A program made the position numbers and the translations under genes. From positions 104,800 to 168,799 of the forward strand of contig NZ_JAJJBU010000023.1 of assembly GCF_020905375.1 (NCBI RefSeq): a stretch of DNA of 64,000 bases, read 5' to 3'. Below the pieces are notes generated by a model. The model was not told the DNA's origin. It saw only the letters and a list, made by a program, of their open reading frames with translations, and searched no databases. Positions 53,219 through 62,358 of this stretch are shown here, piece after piece. The first letter of the stretch is position 1. Every line of letters begins with the position of its first letter. This DNA comes from Arthrobacter cryoconiti. GTDB taxonomy: Bacteria > Actinomycetota > Actinomycetes > Actinomycetales > Micrococcaceae.

Positions 53219-54739
53219 ATGGTTATCCAGCACAACGTCCGTGTCTACAAAAGCGAAGAAAAACTGCCCCGTGAGGATCAGCTGGCCTATAAAATCGCGA
53301 AGGTTGCCGCCGATCCGGTAGCTGTCACACCTGAAGTAAGCGAAATGATTATCAACCGTGTGATTGACAACGCCTCCGTTGCAATCGCCTCGTTGAACCG
53401 CGGACCCATCATTGCCGCACGCGCACAAGCTCTGACCCACGCACCGTCCACGGGTGGGCGCGGATCCTCTGTCTTTGGCATCACGGAGAAGGTCTCCCCT
53501 GAGTGGGCCGCTTGGGCGAACGGTGTAGCAGTGCGTGAACTTGACTACCACGACACGTTCCTCGCAGCCGAGTACTCCCACCCCGGCGATAACATCCCGC
53601 CGATTCTCGCCGTAGCCCAGCACACTGGCGCCTCAGGCGCGGACCTCATCAGGGCCATCGCCACCGGTTATGAGATCCAGGTGGATCTGGTCAAGGCCAT
53701 CTGCTTGCATGAACACAAGATTGACCATGTGGCCCACCTCGGCCCGTCCGCGGCGGCCGGCATTGGCACCTTGCTAAACCTTGAGGTAGAAACCATCTTC
53801 CAGGCTGTTGGACAGGGCTTGCACACCACCACGGCCACCCGGCAGTCCCGCAAGGGCGAGATTTCCACTTGGAAGGCGCATGCCCCAGCATTTGCCGGCA
53901 AAATGGCCGTTGAGGCAGCTGATCGTGCCATGCGCGGGCAGACATCTCCCGTGCCGATCTATGAAGGCGAAGACGGTGTCATTGCCTGGATGCTTGATGG
54001 CCCGGACGCGCAGTACACGGTTCCCCTGCCAGCAGATGGCGAAGCCAAACGCGCCATCTTGGATACCTACACTAAGGAGCACTCGGCCGAGTACCAGGCC
54101 CAAGCCTGGATCGACTTGGCACGTAAGCTCCACGGGGAACACCCGGAAGCCACGGACCCCGCCAATGTGGCAAGCGTGCTGATCAAGACCAGCCACCATA
54201 CCCACTACGTCATCGGCTCCGGTGCCAACGACCCCCAGAAGTACGATCCCACGGCTTCTCGCGAGACCCTGGACCACTCAATCCCTTACATCTTCACCGT
54301 GGCGTTGCAGGACGGTTCATGGCACCACGTGGATTCCTACTCCCCCGAGCGGGCAGGCCGCGCTGACACCGTAGAGCTGTGGCATAAGGTCACCACGGCA
54401 GAGGATGCCGAGTGGACTCGTCGCTATCACTCGTTGGACATCGCCGAGAAGGCCTTTGGCGGAACGGTTGTCATCACCTTGAATGACGGCACCGTTATCA
54501 CCGACGAAATTGCCGTTGCCGACGCTCACCCGCTCGGGGCCAGGCCCTTCGCCCGCGAGCAGTACATCAACAAGTTCCGCACCTTGGCCAAAGGGCAAGT
54601 GGAACCTGCCGAGATCGAGCGCTTTATCGCTGCAGCGCAGAACCTTCCGGCGCTGGCTGCCGGCGAACTGGACCAGTTAAACATCCTGGCGGCTCCCGGC
54701 GTCGTGGATCTGGCTGCTGCACCCAAGGGACTGTTCTAA
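53219..54739 (+). CDS. prpD: 2-methylcitrate dehydratase
   Basis: 506-residue MmgE/PrpD family enzyme, converts 2-methylcitrate to 2-methyl-cis-aconitate. Family blocks: [32 protein letters not shown] (Asp and His cluster), [25 protein letters not shown] and [27 protein letters not shown] six bases before ATG. 42 bp after gntR and 1 bp before prpB. Confidence 0.96.
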   Translation: MVIQHNVRVYKSEEKLPREDQLAYKIAKVAADPVAVTPEVSEMIINRVIDNASVAIASLNRGPIIAARAQALTHAPSTGGRGSSVFGITEKVSPEWAAWANGVAVRELDYHDTFLAAEYSHPGDNIPPILAVAQHTGASGADLIRAIATGYEIQVDLVKAICLHEHKIDHVAHLGPSAAAGIGTLLNLEVETIFQAVGQGLHTTTATRQSRKGEISTWKAHAPAFAGKMAVEAADRAMRGQTSPVPIYEGEDGVIAWMLDGPDAQYTVPLPADGEAKRAILDTYTKEHSAEYQAQAWIDLARKLHGEHPEATDPANVASVLIKTSHHTHYVIGSGANDPQKYDPTASRETLDHSIPYIFTVALQDGSWHHVDSYSPERAGRADTVELWHKVTTAEDAEWTRRYHSLDIAEKAFGGTVVITLNDGTVITDEIAVADAHPLGARPFAREQYINKFRTLAKGQVEPAEIERFIAAAQNLPALAAGELDQLNILAAPGVVDLAAAPKGLF

Positions 54740-54740
54740 T

Positions 54741-55670
54741 ATGCTCTACTCTCACAAGACTGCCCAGCAGAAGCGTTTGGATCTGCGCGCCATGCTCGTC
54801 CCAGGTGCTGCCCGCCAATTTCCCGGCGCGTTCAATCCGCTCTCAGCCCGGCTCATTGAAGAAAAGAAGTTCGACGGCGTTTACATCTCCGGCGCGGTTC
54901 TTGCCAACGATCTAGGCCTGCCAGACATTGGGATGACCACGTTGACCGAAGTGGCGGCTCGGGGTGGCCAGATTGCGCGCATGACGGACTTGCCCTGCCT
55001 CATTGACGCCGACACGGGTTTTGGCGAGCCCATGAATGTGGCCCGTACGATCCAGGAATTGGAAAATGCAGGATTGGCGGGCTGTCATATTGAAGATCAG
55101 TTCAATCCAAAGCGCTGCGGGCACCTGGATGGAAAGAACATGGTGGATTTGGACACGGCCGTCAAGCGCATTGCAGCCGCTGCTGACGCTCGGCGTGATC
55201 CGAACTTCTTGATCATGGCCCGGACGGATATCCGCGCCGTGGACGGCCTCGACGCCGCCATCAACCGTGCCAAGTCACTCGTTGATGCTGGCGCTGACGC
55301 CATCTTCCCGGAAGCCATGAGAGACGTCGCCGAGTTTGCTGCTGTGTGTAATGCCGTTGACGTGCCGGTGCTGGCAAACATGACCGAGTTTGGTAAGAGT
55401 GAACTGTTTACCCGGGACGCTCTTGCCAACGCCGGTGTTGCCATGATCATCTATCCGGTGACGCTCCTGCGCAGTGCCATGGGAGCTGCAGCTCGGGTGT
55501 TGGATGCCATTTCTGCCGACGGCACCCAAGAATCCGCTGTTGCCGATATGTTGACACGAGCCCGGCTGTATGAATTGGTTGACTACGAGGCGTATAACCA
55601 GTTTGATACAGGAATCTTCAATTTCCAGGTTCCAGGCCTGGACATTAGCGATAACAACTCGAATCTTTAG
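54741..55670 (+). CDS. prpB: 2-methylisocitrate lyase
   Basis: 309-residue isocitrate-lyase-superfamily enzyme that cleaves 2-methylisocitrate into pyruvate and succinate. Metal-site LIDADTGFG (Asp89, Asp91) and catalytic Cys in FNPKRCGHLDGK (Cys126). Length and motifs separate it from the larger isocitrate lyase. It starts one base after prpD stops (TAATATG). Confidence 0.96.
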   Translation: MLYSHKTAQQKRLDLRAMLVPGAARQFPGAFNPLSARLIEEKKFDGVYISGAVLANDLGLPDIGMTTLTEVAARGGQIARMTDLPCLIDADTGFGEPMNVARTIQELENAGLAGCHIEDQFNPKRCGHLDGKNMVDLDTAVKRIAAAADARRDPNFLIMARTDIRAVDGLDAAINRAKSLVDAGADAIFPEAMRDVAEFAAVCNAVDVPVLANMTEFGKSELFTRDALANAGVAMIIYPVTLLRSAMGAAARVLDAISADGTQESAVADMLTRARLYELVDYEAYNQFDTGIFNFQVPGLDISDNNSNL

Positions 55671-55702
55671 AGACGTTTTACCAAAAAGAAGGAGCAGCAA
55701 CT

Positions 55703-56842
55703 GTGAGTGATGAAGACGTACGTAAGGGTCTTGCCGGCGTAGTAGCCGACTACACCGCCATCTCCAAGGTCAATCCTGACTCCAATTCGCTGCTATACCG
55801 GGGTTATCCAGTCCAGGAACTCGCAGCTTCTAAGTCCTTCGAGGAAGTAGCACTGCTGCTGTGGACCGGTGAGCTGCCCACTGAGGAAGAGCTGACGGTG
55901 TTCGAAGCCTTTGAACGCGCCAACCGTTCCTTGGACGCCAACGTAAAAGCTGCGATTGACCTACTCCCCCTCGATTGCCACCCCATGGATGTGGCTCGGA
56001 CGGCCGTATCCGTCTTGGGTGCCAATCATGCGCTGGCTGAGGATTCTTCCCCCGAAGCGGAGCTGGAGAAGGCAAAATCACTCTTTGCACACTTCCCAGC
56101 CGTTGTGGCCTACGACCAGCGCCGACGTCGCTCCTTGGGAATTGTGGCACCCCGCGATGACCTGGACTACTCCCAGAACTTCCTGTGGATGGCGTTCGGC
56201 GAAGAAGCTGTCCCGGAAGTCGTGGACGCGTTTCGGGTGTCAATGGTGCTCTACGCCGAGCACTCTTTCAACGCATCAACGTTCACTGCCCGGGTCATCA
56301 CCTCAACTCTTTCAGATCTCCACTCGGCCATCACTGGTGCTATTGGTGCCTTGAAAGGCCCGCTACATGGTGGCGCCAACGAAGCCGTTATGCACACCTT
56401 CAACGAGATCGGCATCCGCAAGGAGGAGTCCCGCGAGGAGGCGGCCGCCCGTGCCAAGGCATGGATGGAGGACGCGCTTGCACAGAAGAAGAAGGTCATG
56501 GGCTTTGGCCACCGCGTTTATAAGCATGGTGACTCCCGCGTACCGACCATGAAGGGTGCGTTGGATAAAATGATTGCGCACTTCGCCCGGCCCGAGATCT
56601 TAGGCCTCTACGACGGCCTGGAACAAGCCATGGATGAGGCCAAGGACATCAAACCGAATCTAGATTATCCGGCTGGGCCCACTTACCACCTGATGGGTTT
56701 TGATACGGACATGTTCACACCGCTGTTCATCGCCTCACGTATCACTGGTTGGACGGCGCACATCATGGAACAGCGGGGCGCCAATGCACTGATCCGTCCG
56801 TTGAGCGCCTACAACGGGGTGGACGAACGCCACCTGGGCTAA
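55703..56842 (+). CDS. prpC: 2-methylcitrate synthase
   Basis: 379-residue citrate-synthase-family enzyme condensing propionyl-CoA with oxaloacetate. Active site His222 (GPLHGGANE), His270 (GFGHRVYKHGD) and EHSFNASTFTAR (His187). The shorter length and prp context favour PrpC over GltA. GTG start with AAGGAG eight bases upstream. Last gene of the prpDBC unit. Confidence 0.95.
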   Translation: MSDEDVRKGLAGVVADYTAISKVNPDSNSLLYRGYPVQELAASKSFEEVALLLWTGELPTEEELTVFEAFERANRSLDANVKAAIDLLPLDCHPMDVARTAVSVLGANHALAEDSSPEAELEKAKSLFAHFPAVVAYDQRRRRSLGIVAPRDDLDYSQNFLWMAFGEEAVPEVVDAFRVSMVLYAEHSFNASTFTARVITSTLSDLHSAITGAIGALKGPLHGGANEAVMHTFNEIGIRKEESREEAAARAKAWMEDALAQKKKVMGFGHRVYKHGDSRVPTMKGALDKMIAHFARPEILGLYDGLEQAMDEAKDIKPNLDYPAGPTYHLMGFDTDMFTPLFIASRITGWTAHIMEQRGANALIRPLSAYNGVDERHLG

Positions 56843-56908
56843 GCCGGGAGTTCGCACCGATCCGGGGGTAAGGTGAGGAGCAACACTGCAACAAGAATAT
56901 CCGCTGAC

Positions 56909-56965
56909 CGTAGGTCCATCGTTACCGCCGTAGGTCCATCGTTACCGCCGTAGGTCCATCGTTAT
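56909..56965. repeat. 20-bp direct repeat, three copies
   Basis: CGTAGGTCCATCGTTACCGC occurs as two full copies and a 17-base third copy in a row, between prpC and the cupin gene. It ends ten bases before the cupin start. Could hold a regulator binding array or have arisen by slippage. Confidence 0.75.
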
Positions 56966-56974
56966 AGGAGCATC

Positions 56975-57304
56975 GTGGAGAAATCATCACTAACAGCGCT
57001 GGCCCGCGAGCTCATGGGGACAGCAAAATCTGGAACCAGCGGACGAAGTGCCCGAACTGTCTACGGCGGACACGAACGCGTCTTGCGACAAACAGTGGTT
57101 GCACTCAAGGCCGGATCAAGGCTCGAAGAACACGACAACCCTGGTGAGGCCACCGTCCAAATCCTTAGTGGACGGATCGTGCTTGGCTCTGGCGAGGTGA
57201 AGTGGGAAGGGGCTCCTGGGGATCATTTGGTGGTGCCAGTGGCCCGCCACTACGTTGAAGCTCTGGAAGACTCCACGTTCTTGCTCACAGTCGCCAAACC
57301 CTAG
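56975..57304 (+). CDS. cupin-domain protein
   Basis: 109-residue small cupin with GTG start (AGGAG five bases upstream). The barrel runs VVALKAGSRLEEHDNPGEATVQILSGRIVLGSG (motif 1) to GDHLVVPVARHYVEALED (motif 2). Only some of the usual metal His residues are present (HD and RHYVEAL), so metal binding is possible but not secure. Located after prp genes but separated by 132 bp including a triplicated repeat and followed by a strong terminator. Confidence 0.85.
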   Translation: MEKSSLTALARELMGTAKSGTSGRSARTVYGGHERVLRQTVVALKAGSRLEEHDNPGEATVQILSGRIVLGSGEVKWEGAPGDHLVVPVARHYVEALEDSTFLLTVAKP

Positions 57305-57314
57305 TCATTGACAG

Positions 57315-57370
57315 GGCGAAACGTATAAGTGCACGCGATCTCTTGACCGCGTGCACTTATACGTTTCGCC
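57315..57370. terminator. 23-bp hairpin terminator between cupin and NUDIX genes
   Basis: Two 23-base arms pair perfectly (ends GGCGAAACG ... CGTTTCGCC) around a 10-base loop. On the plus strand it is followed by TTTAAAAGG. It separates two convergent genes. Confidence 0.8.
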
Positions 57371-57406
57371 TTTAAAAGGTCTTGTGCCTCGGCGTTCACC
57401 AGTAGC

Positions 57407-57886
57407 TTACAGCGAGTGCGTACTGGAGGCGACGCTCTCGTTATCTGGATTCATCACGATCCGCCATGTGCCGTGCTCGCCGGCTAGAAAAGCCGGGACC
57501 CAGTGCGTAGCGTCCGCCCACATCCGATCGTGCGGAAGTTTCTGCACGGGATACCAGTGCGGCAAAATTTCCTCACTTTCCACCGCTTTGCCTACGTAGT
57601 CGCGACACAGGTACACGGTAGTAAACATGTCCCACTCCGGTCGCGCCGGAAACACGAACTCCACGGTTCCTGCGGGGATAAGTTGTTCCGTCAAAATGGT
57701 GATGCCCACCTCCTCGGCGACTTCACGACAAATTGCTTGGGCAGCGCTCTCACCCTGTTCAAGATGCCCACCTACCCCCACGATCTTTCCGGTGCCAAAG
57801 CCTGTTTTTTTCAGCCCCAAAAGCACTTCCTCGGCTCCATCGCTCGCTCGGAGTAGAAAACAAAGAGTTACTTGGGCACCAGTCAT
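57407..57886 (-). CDS. NUDIX hydrolase, MutT/MTH1-like
   Basis: 159 residues from the listed ATG, similar to human MTH1-type 8-oxo-dGTPases. NUDIX box GHLEQGESAAQAICREVAEEVGI, preceded by GFGTGKIVGVGG and followed by FVFPARPEWDMFTTVYLC. The GGAGG is only one base from this ATG, so a start further upstream (GTG or TTG at 57994) is possible. Its role would be clearing oxidised nucleotides; not certain. Confidence 0.85.
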   Translation of the reverse strand: MTGAQVTLCFLLRASDGAEEVLLGLKKTGFGTGKIVGVGGHLEQGESAAQAICREVAEEVGITILTEQLIPAGTVEFVFPARPEWDMFTTVYLCRDYVGKAVESEEILPHWYPVQKLPHDRMWADATHWVPAFLAGEHGTWRIVMNPDNESVASSTHSL

Positions 57887-58098
57887 ACCTCCAGCGTAGG
57901 TCACAGCCGCATGACGCCATCGCTCGTGCAAGGCCAACGAAAGGTTACCAACAAGATTCTCGAGTGCTCCTCGAGGAATCTCGCTGGCTTTCAACTACGA
58001 TTACGGTAATGGTGATGGATCCCACCAGGGCCTTGTGAAGTCCAAACCGCCGTTGTGGCTGATGGTTTCCTACCCCGAGAAACGGGTGGGTGAAAGCT

Positions 58099-59433
58099 AT
58101 GTCGAAAACAACGCGGAGCCACGGCAGCGCCAAGTGCCGTAAGGCTATGGCAGGAAGTAAATCTCTGAGCCCATCCCCCACTGCTTCGGCGGGATTGCCT
58201 AGACACGGCCCAGCCACGGAGGCGCATACAAAGTGGCTCAACCGCGGAATTATTGGTGTGGGTGCATCGTCGTTCTTCAGTGATTCCGGTCATGAACTGG
58301 TTACGTCATTGCTGCCGTCCTTTCTCTCTTCTACCCTGCACGCAGGTCCTGCCGCACTGGGGGCGATAGAAGGAGTATCAGATGCTTTGGTGGGTTTGAG
58401 TAAACTTGCCGGTGGCCCGCTATCCATCGATCCTTCCCGCAGGGGCAAGATCGCTTCCGGCGGTTACCTTCTCACTGCTTTGTCAACGGCCCTCATCGGG
58501 ATCTGCACCGCTGCATGGCAGGTTGCTGGACTTCGAGCATTGGCCTGGGCTGCGCGTGGGGTGCGTTCCCCCGCGCGGGATACCCTACTTGTCTCGATCA
58601 CACCCAAAGGTGCCTATGGACGTTCAGCTGGCATTGAACGCGCCGGAGATAATGCTGGCGCCATCGTCGGTCCGTTGTTAGCCGCATCATTAGTGGGGTT
58701 GCTGGGGATCAGGACGACGATCATGTTCTCTTTTATCCCGGGTGTTTTTGCAGCGATAGCCATCACGCTCGCGGCACGTCAGGCACACCAGATGGTGGCA
58801 TCCCCTGCTGGCAAACAAAAGCTCCATTTCAACATAGGCCAACTGCGTCGTGTTGGTCTATTGAAGGCATTGGTGCCGGTATCATTTTTCGAATTGGGAA
58901 ACCTCGCGGCGACACTTTTGATCCTGAGAGCCACGACATTACTGGAAACCAGTGGGTACAGCACTGCGTCGGCGGTAAGTGTGGCGATCCTGATGTTTGC
59001 GTGCCACAACGCAGTAGCATCCATCGCCGCCTTCACGGGCGGCCAACTGATCGACAGGATGGGTCCGCGGCGAGTCTTCACTCTGGGCGCAGTCCTGTAT
59101 GTGGGCGCCTATATAATTTTCGCCGTCACTGCGGGTGGCTGGGTCATATTACTAACGGGATTTGTGCTTGCAGGCGCGGGGATTGGCCTAGTGGAGACGT
59201 CAGAGCAAACAGTGGTGGCATTGTTGGTGCCAGATGGTTTACGCGGTAACGGATATGGGCTATTGGGTTTGGTGCAATCGTTTGGCGATCTGGGTGCCAC
59301 AGTTGTAGCTGGGGCGCTGTGGGCATTATTCTCACCCACGGTGGCGTTTTTGTACGCCGCGTTTTGGATGGTCAGCGCAGTTATTCTCTCCCCGAGACTT
59401 TCACAGCGAAAGAAAATCATCGTCCTGCCGTAG
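58099..59433 (+). CDS. MFS transporter
   Basis: Twelve-helix major facilitator. A polar N-terminus with basic residues of about 45 residues precedes TM1 (IGVGASSFFSDSGHELVTSLLPSF). Conserved loop motif RALAWAARGVRSPARDTLLVSITP, with matching later loops (RMGPRRVF). ATG has GGTGGG upstream at 8 bases; an upstream GTG (58090) also exists. The substrate is unknown. It lies next to an IS remnant, so its surroundings have been disturbed. Confidence 0.85.
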   Translation: MSKTTRSHGSAKCRKAMAGSKSLSPSPTASAGLPRHGPATEAHTKWLNRGIIGVGASSFFSDSGHELVTSLLPSFLSSTLHAGPAALGAIEGVSDALVGLSKLAGGPLSIDPSRRGKIASGGYLLTALSTALIGICTAAWQVAGLRALAWAARGVRSPARDTLLVSITPKGAYGRSAGIERAGDNAGAIVGPLLAASLVGLLGIRTTIMFSFIPGVFAAIAITLAARQAHQMVASPAGKQKLHFNIGQLRRVGLLKALVPVSFFELGNLAATLLILRATTLLETSGYSTASAVSVAILMFACHNAVASIAAFTGGQLIDRMGPRRVFTLGAVLYVGAYIIFAVTAGGWVILLTGFVLAGAGIGLVETSEQTVVALLVPDGLRGNGYGLLGLVQSFGDLGATVVAGALWALFSPTVAFLYAAFWMVSAVILSPRLSQRKKIIVLP

Positions 59434-59449
59434 AGAGGCTCATCAGAAT

Positions 59450-59806
59450 TCAAATGATAGTTTGGGCCCGGTCTTCCTGCAGGCAGGCGGCGACCCTGCG
59501 CTGGTAAATGCTCCGGCTCGCTTCAACTTCCGCATGAGTATCAGGATAGAATAGCGATTCCAGGCGTGTGCGTTGCTTGCCAGTGAGCATATCCGCCCCA
59601 GTATTAAGCGTGAGCCTGGCCGAACACAGTGGACCGCCAGCCCGCCGCCGATGTCCACAGCTCTTCTGCTGGACACAGGGCCAGCACGAACCTAGAACCT
59701 CTCCGGCCAGCCGGATGACATGGAAGGGGATCAGGTCTGCTCCCTCCCCCGACCAGCTCACCGACCACAGTGTGGATGGCAGCCAGGCCCCAGCTGCTTC
59801 TGCCAC
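59450..59806 (-). pseudogene. remnant of ISL3-family transposase
   Basis: A 118-codon frame carries middle-region features of ISL3 transposases: LIPFHVIRLAGEVL (normally DPFHVVKL), GHRRRAGGPLCSARLTLNTGADMLTGKQ, and EVEASRSIYQRRVAA. The catalytic Asp of DPFHV is Ile here, and N-terminal zinc ribbon and C-terminal DDE parts are absent. No intact terminal inverted repeats were seen. A decayed insertion between the MFS and NTF2-like genes. Confidence 0.75.
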
Positions 59807-60139
59807 CGGACCGCCGTCCGGCCATTCAGTCCTGCCCGATCAACATTCTAAGCAAAACTCATGCTATGCCGCCACATCTGATTATCGGTGTCAAAGCAAA
59901 AATACTGACTTTCTTGTGGGAGCGTCAGTGTCCTATCGCTCGGAGCGGGGGCTTCCGTGGCCCCTGCGCCTGGTACACCGGCCCGTCCGCCACTGATTCC
60001 CCCGGGAGCGCAGCGACGGCCTCGTCGGGGCAATTCGAACTTGGTTGAGAGCATCCGATCGGGAGCGATGCGGCGACCATCACAGAGGCTCGAAGGACGT
60101 TGACGAACCGGATTCTGTCACTTCCAGTAGAGTCAAGCA
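59807..60139. other. intergenic debris between IS remnant and NTF2-like gene
   Basis: 333 bp without a recognisable gene. Frames on both strands are short. It may hold further ISL3 remains and the promoter of the NTF2-like gene. Confidence 0.4.
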
Positions 60140-60508
60140 ATGAGCGTGCTGACCGAATACATCGAAGCCTGGAAAAGGAACGATACCGAGCGCATCCTTG
60201 GCACGGTTACGGCAGATGTGGTGATCACCGAGAGCTTCGGCCCGATCTATCACGGCCGAGACCGCGTTCGTGAGTGGTGCGAGAAGTGGAACGATCAGGG
60301 CTCGCGCGTGCGCGACTGGATCGTCACCAACGAGGTTGCCGTCGGGGACACGCTTGTCGCCGAGTGGCGCTTCGACTACCACCAGAACGGTAGGGACCGA
60401 TCCTTCCTCGGCGCGACGATCGCGACCCTTCGAGACGGCAGGATCGCTGAACTGCGAGAATATGCCATCACCGCTGATCTTTACACGTGGGAAGGCGAAT
60501 GGAAGTAG
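60140..60508 (+). CDS. NTF2/SnoaL-like small protein
   Basis: 122 residues of the NTF2-like cone fold: ATG start, helix MSVLTEYIEAWKRNDTERILG, TADVVITESFGPIYHGRDRVREWCEKW, VVAEWRFDYHQNG and the strand AITADLYTWEGEW. Enzymatic role or ligand cannot be told; such proteins often act as small hydrolases or cyclases. The gene stands alone, beside an IS remnant. Confidence 0.8.
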   Translation: MSVLTEYIEAWKRNDTERILGTVTADVVITESFGPIYHGRDRVREWCEKWNDQGSRVRDWIVTNEVAVGDTLVAEWRFDYHQNGRDRSFLGATIATLRDGRIAELREYAITADLYTWEGEWK

Positions 60509-60843
60509 TCCGCACTTCCCTGCCGAGGGTCTGCCCAAGAAGGCGGCGGACGAAACACGGATTTACCGATGGATGTCGCCAAGGAACAACGGTAGAGATG
60601 GTCCACACGAGGCTCACCACGGCCAGTGTTGAGATATCAGCGGGAACAGTGGCCACGATCAGGGCAGTGAGTGAATGGGCGGACAAATGGATCCCCGCGT
60701 TCAAGCACACCTATAGTCTCGAGGTGTTTCGAAGATCCCTTGAATCTAAGCATTGTCGCTACCGGGGAACTTTGTTTCATCGGTTCCCATCACAGCCGCA
60801 CTCACCAGCTCGCCCGATTGCAAGTGAGGCTGCTCTTACTCGA
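60509..60843. other. 335-bp spacer before the MutS-domain operon
   Basis: No gene recognised on either strand. Codons in open frames lack the third-position bias of neighbours. No clear hairpin at the MutS-like stop. Confidence 0.4.
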
Positions 60844-62358
60844 TCAAGCGCCGGATTGAGCAAGTCCAAAGACCTGGTCGTAGAGGTCAGAACCATAGCT
60901 TGTGCGCTCAGGTTCACCGGCCACCATCCGATGCGTCCGCTTGCCACCTTCTTCACGCTGCGCCTTAAGGAAGAGCGTATCTGGACGATCTCGCTCGTAA
61001 AAACCGTGAGCTAAGTCAAAGAAGTGAGTCACGAAAACGACCCGTATATGAGCCTCCAACAACGCACAAATAATATTCCGCGCAATGGCTGAGCCGTCAC
61101 GTTCATTGGTGGCGGAGAACGATTCGTTGAAGAGTACAAGTGAATGCGGTGTGAGCGCGTCAACGATGCCGCTCATGCGCTCCAGTTCCTCGTCTAGCTT
61201 GCCGCTATTCAACTCTGCGTCTTCTTCACGCTTGTAGTGGGTGTAAACCGAAGTGCTGACACTCGAGCTGAAGTAATGCGCACAAACGAACATCCCACAC
61301 TGCATCATGAGCACCGCCAATCCAAGACTGCGCAAGAACGTTGATTTGCCACCTTCGTTGGCTCCTGTGACCATGATCAGATCCTTGCCATAGGCATCGA
61401 GGTCATTGCCAACCACTGCCTGCGCCCCTGTTAGGGTCAAGGAAAGATCATAGAGCCCACGGGCCCCCATCTCGTCATGGCCGATCCGTTCCGGTTTAGG
61501 AAAGCAGATCGGTGCGTCCTGCGCATCCAGGGCACATCGCAGGTTTAGGCATCCGATGTAGAAGGCGAGTTCACCACGCAGCATCGTGAAGAAACTCAGA
61601 ATGTGGTTATCAGCGAGTTCTAGTGCATGAGCGGCTAAGCTGACACCTTGATTGTGAAGATCTGACAACGCCCGTGCCCCCGATTCGTCCCTCGGGTTGA
61701 TTTCAAATGAATAGGATTCCGGGGCCCGTTGGTGGAATCGCTTGACCCAGTTACGTTCTTTGGGATGCGCACGTCGAAGCGTGTAATGAGATCCCTTGTT
61801 CGCGTATCCTAAGCCAGCGCTGACCATAATGCCGTGGCGGAGCCGCAGCTCTTCCAAGTGTGCTGTGGCGAGCTGGAAATAGCCTTCGTCAAGCTCGCTC
61901 GTAATCATGGTGAAAAACCTCGTAAATCCGGGTGAGCTGAACTTCCCTATGCTCTCGTCAGTGATAGTGCGCAAGCGTCTCATCATGCCGATCAGCAGTT
62001 CCAGGGATTCGATGGAGCGGCGCAGGACAGCATCCGGGTAGTCGAAGAAATTACTGCGGTAAATCTTCTTTTCCGCGTCGACGGTTTCTTGGGCCAAAGC
62101 AAAAAGTGCACGGATGGTGTCCGGTTTTTCTAATGCGTCGATAAGTATCTGCTGGCGGTAGATGATAGCTTCCACCGACGTCAAAGGCCTACATAGGATT
62201 TGCTTGGCAGCTTGTTGGAGGTAGGGGTCCGAATCGGACATGGCAGAGCAGAGCCGGTCCAGGTCCAGATCCCTGGCGAGGGCTCTAGACTCGGTGGAAC
62301 TGGTGTCGGTACCGCCCACGTCGTGGTCCTGGTTTTGGTACATCAGGAAGGCTTTCAT
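60844..62358 (-). CDS. MutS-domain ATPase, second gene of the pair
   Basis: 504 residues: helical lever/clamp-like N-terminal 300 residues, then a MutS ATPase domain. Walker A TGANEGGKST (331-340), Walker B LVLFNESFSATN with Asn411-Glu412 instead of Asp-Glu, and a regular VVFVTHFFDLAHG with Thr444-His445. The mismatch-binding domain I (with the Phe-x-Glu) is absent, so mismatch repair is not expected. It overlaps the upstream gene by 4 bp (ATGA), so the two make equal amounts and probably a heterodimer. The C-terminus lacks the HTH of true MutS. Confidence 0.85.
   Translation of the reverse strand: MKAFLMYQNQDHDVGGTDTSSTESRALARDLDLDRLCSAMSDSDPYLQQAAKQILCRPLTSVEAIIYRQQILIDALEKPDTIRALFALAQETVDAEKKIYRSNFFDYPDAVLRRSIESLELLIGMMRRLRTITDESIGKFSSPGFTRFFTMITSELDEGYFQLATAHLEELRLRHGIMVSAGLGYANKGSHYTLRRAHPKERNWVKRFHQRAPESYSFEINPRDESGARALSDLHNQGVSLAAHALELADNHILSFFTMLRGELAFYIGCLNLRCALDAQDAPICFPKPERIGHDEMGARGLYDLSLTLTGAQAVVGNDLDAYGKDLIMVTGANEGGKSTFLRSLGLAVLMMQCGMFVCAHYFSSSVSTSVYTHYKREEDAELNSGKLDEELERMSGIVDALTPHSLVLFNESFSATNERDGSAIARNIICALLEAHIRVVFVTHFFDLAHGFYERDRPDTLFLKAQREEGGKRTHRMVAGEPERTSYGSDLYDQVFGLAQSGA

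Noticed and set aside
60509..60843. Short plus-strand frame after the NTF2-like gene
   Set aside because: No recognisable domain or ribosome site; overlaps the end of the MutS-type gene on the other strand.
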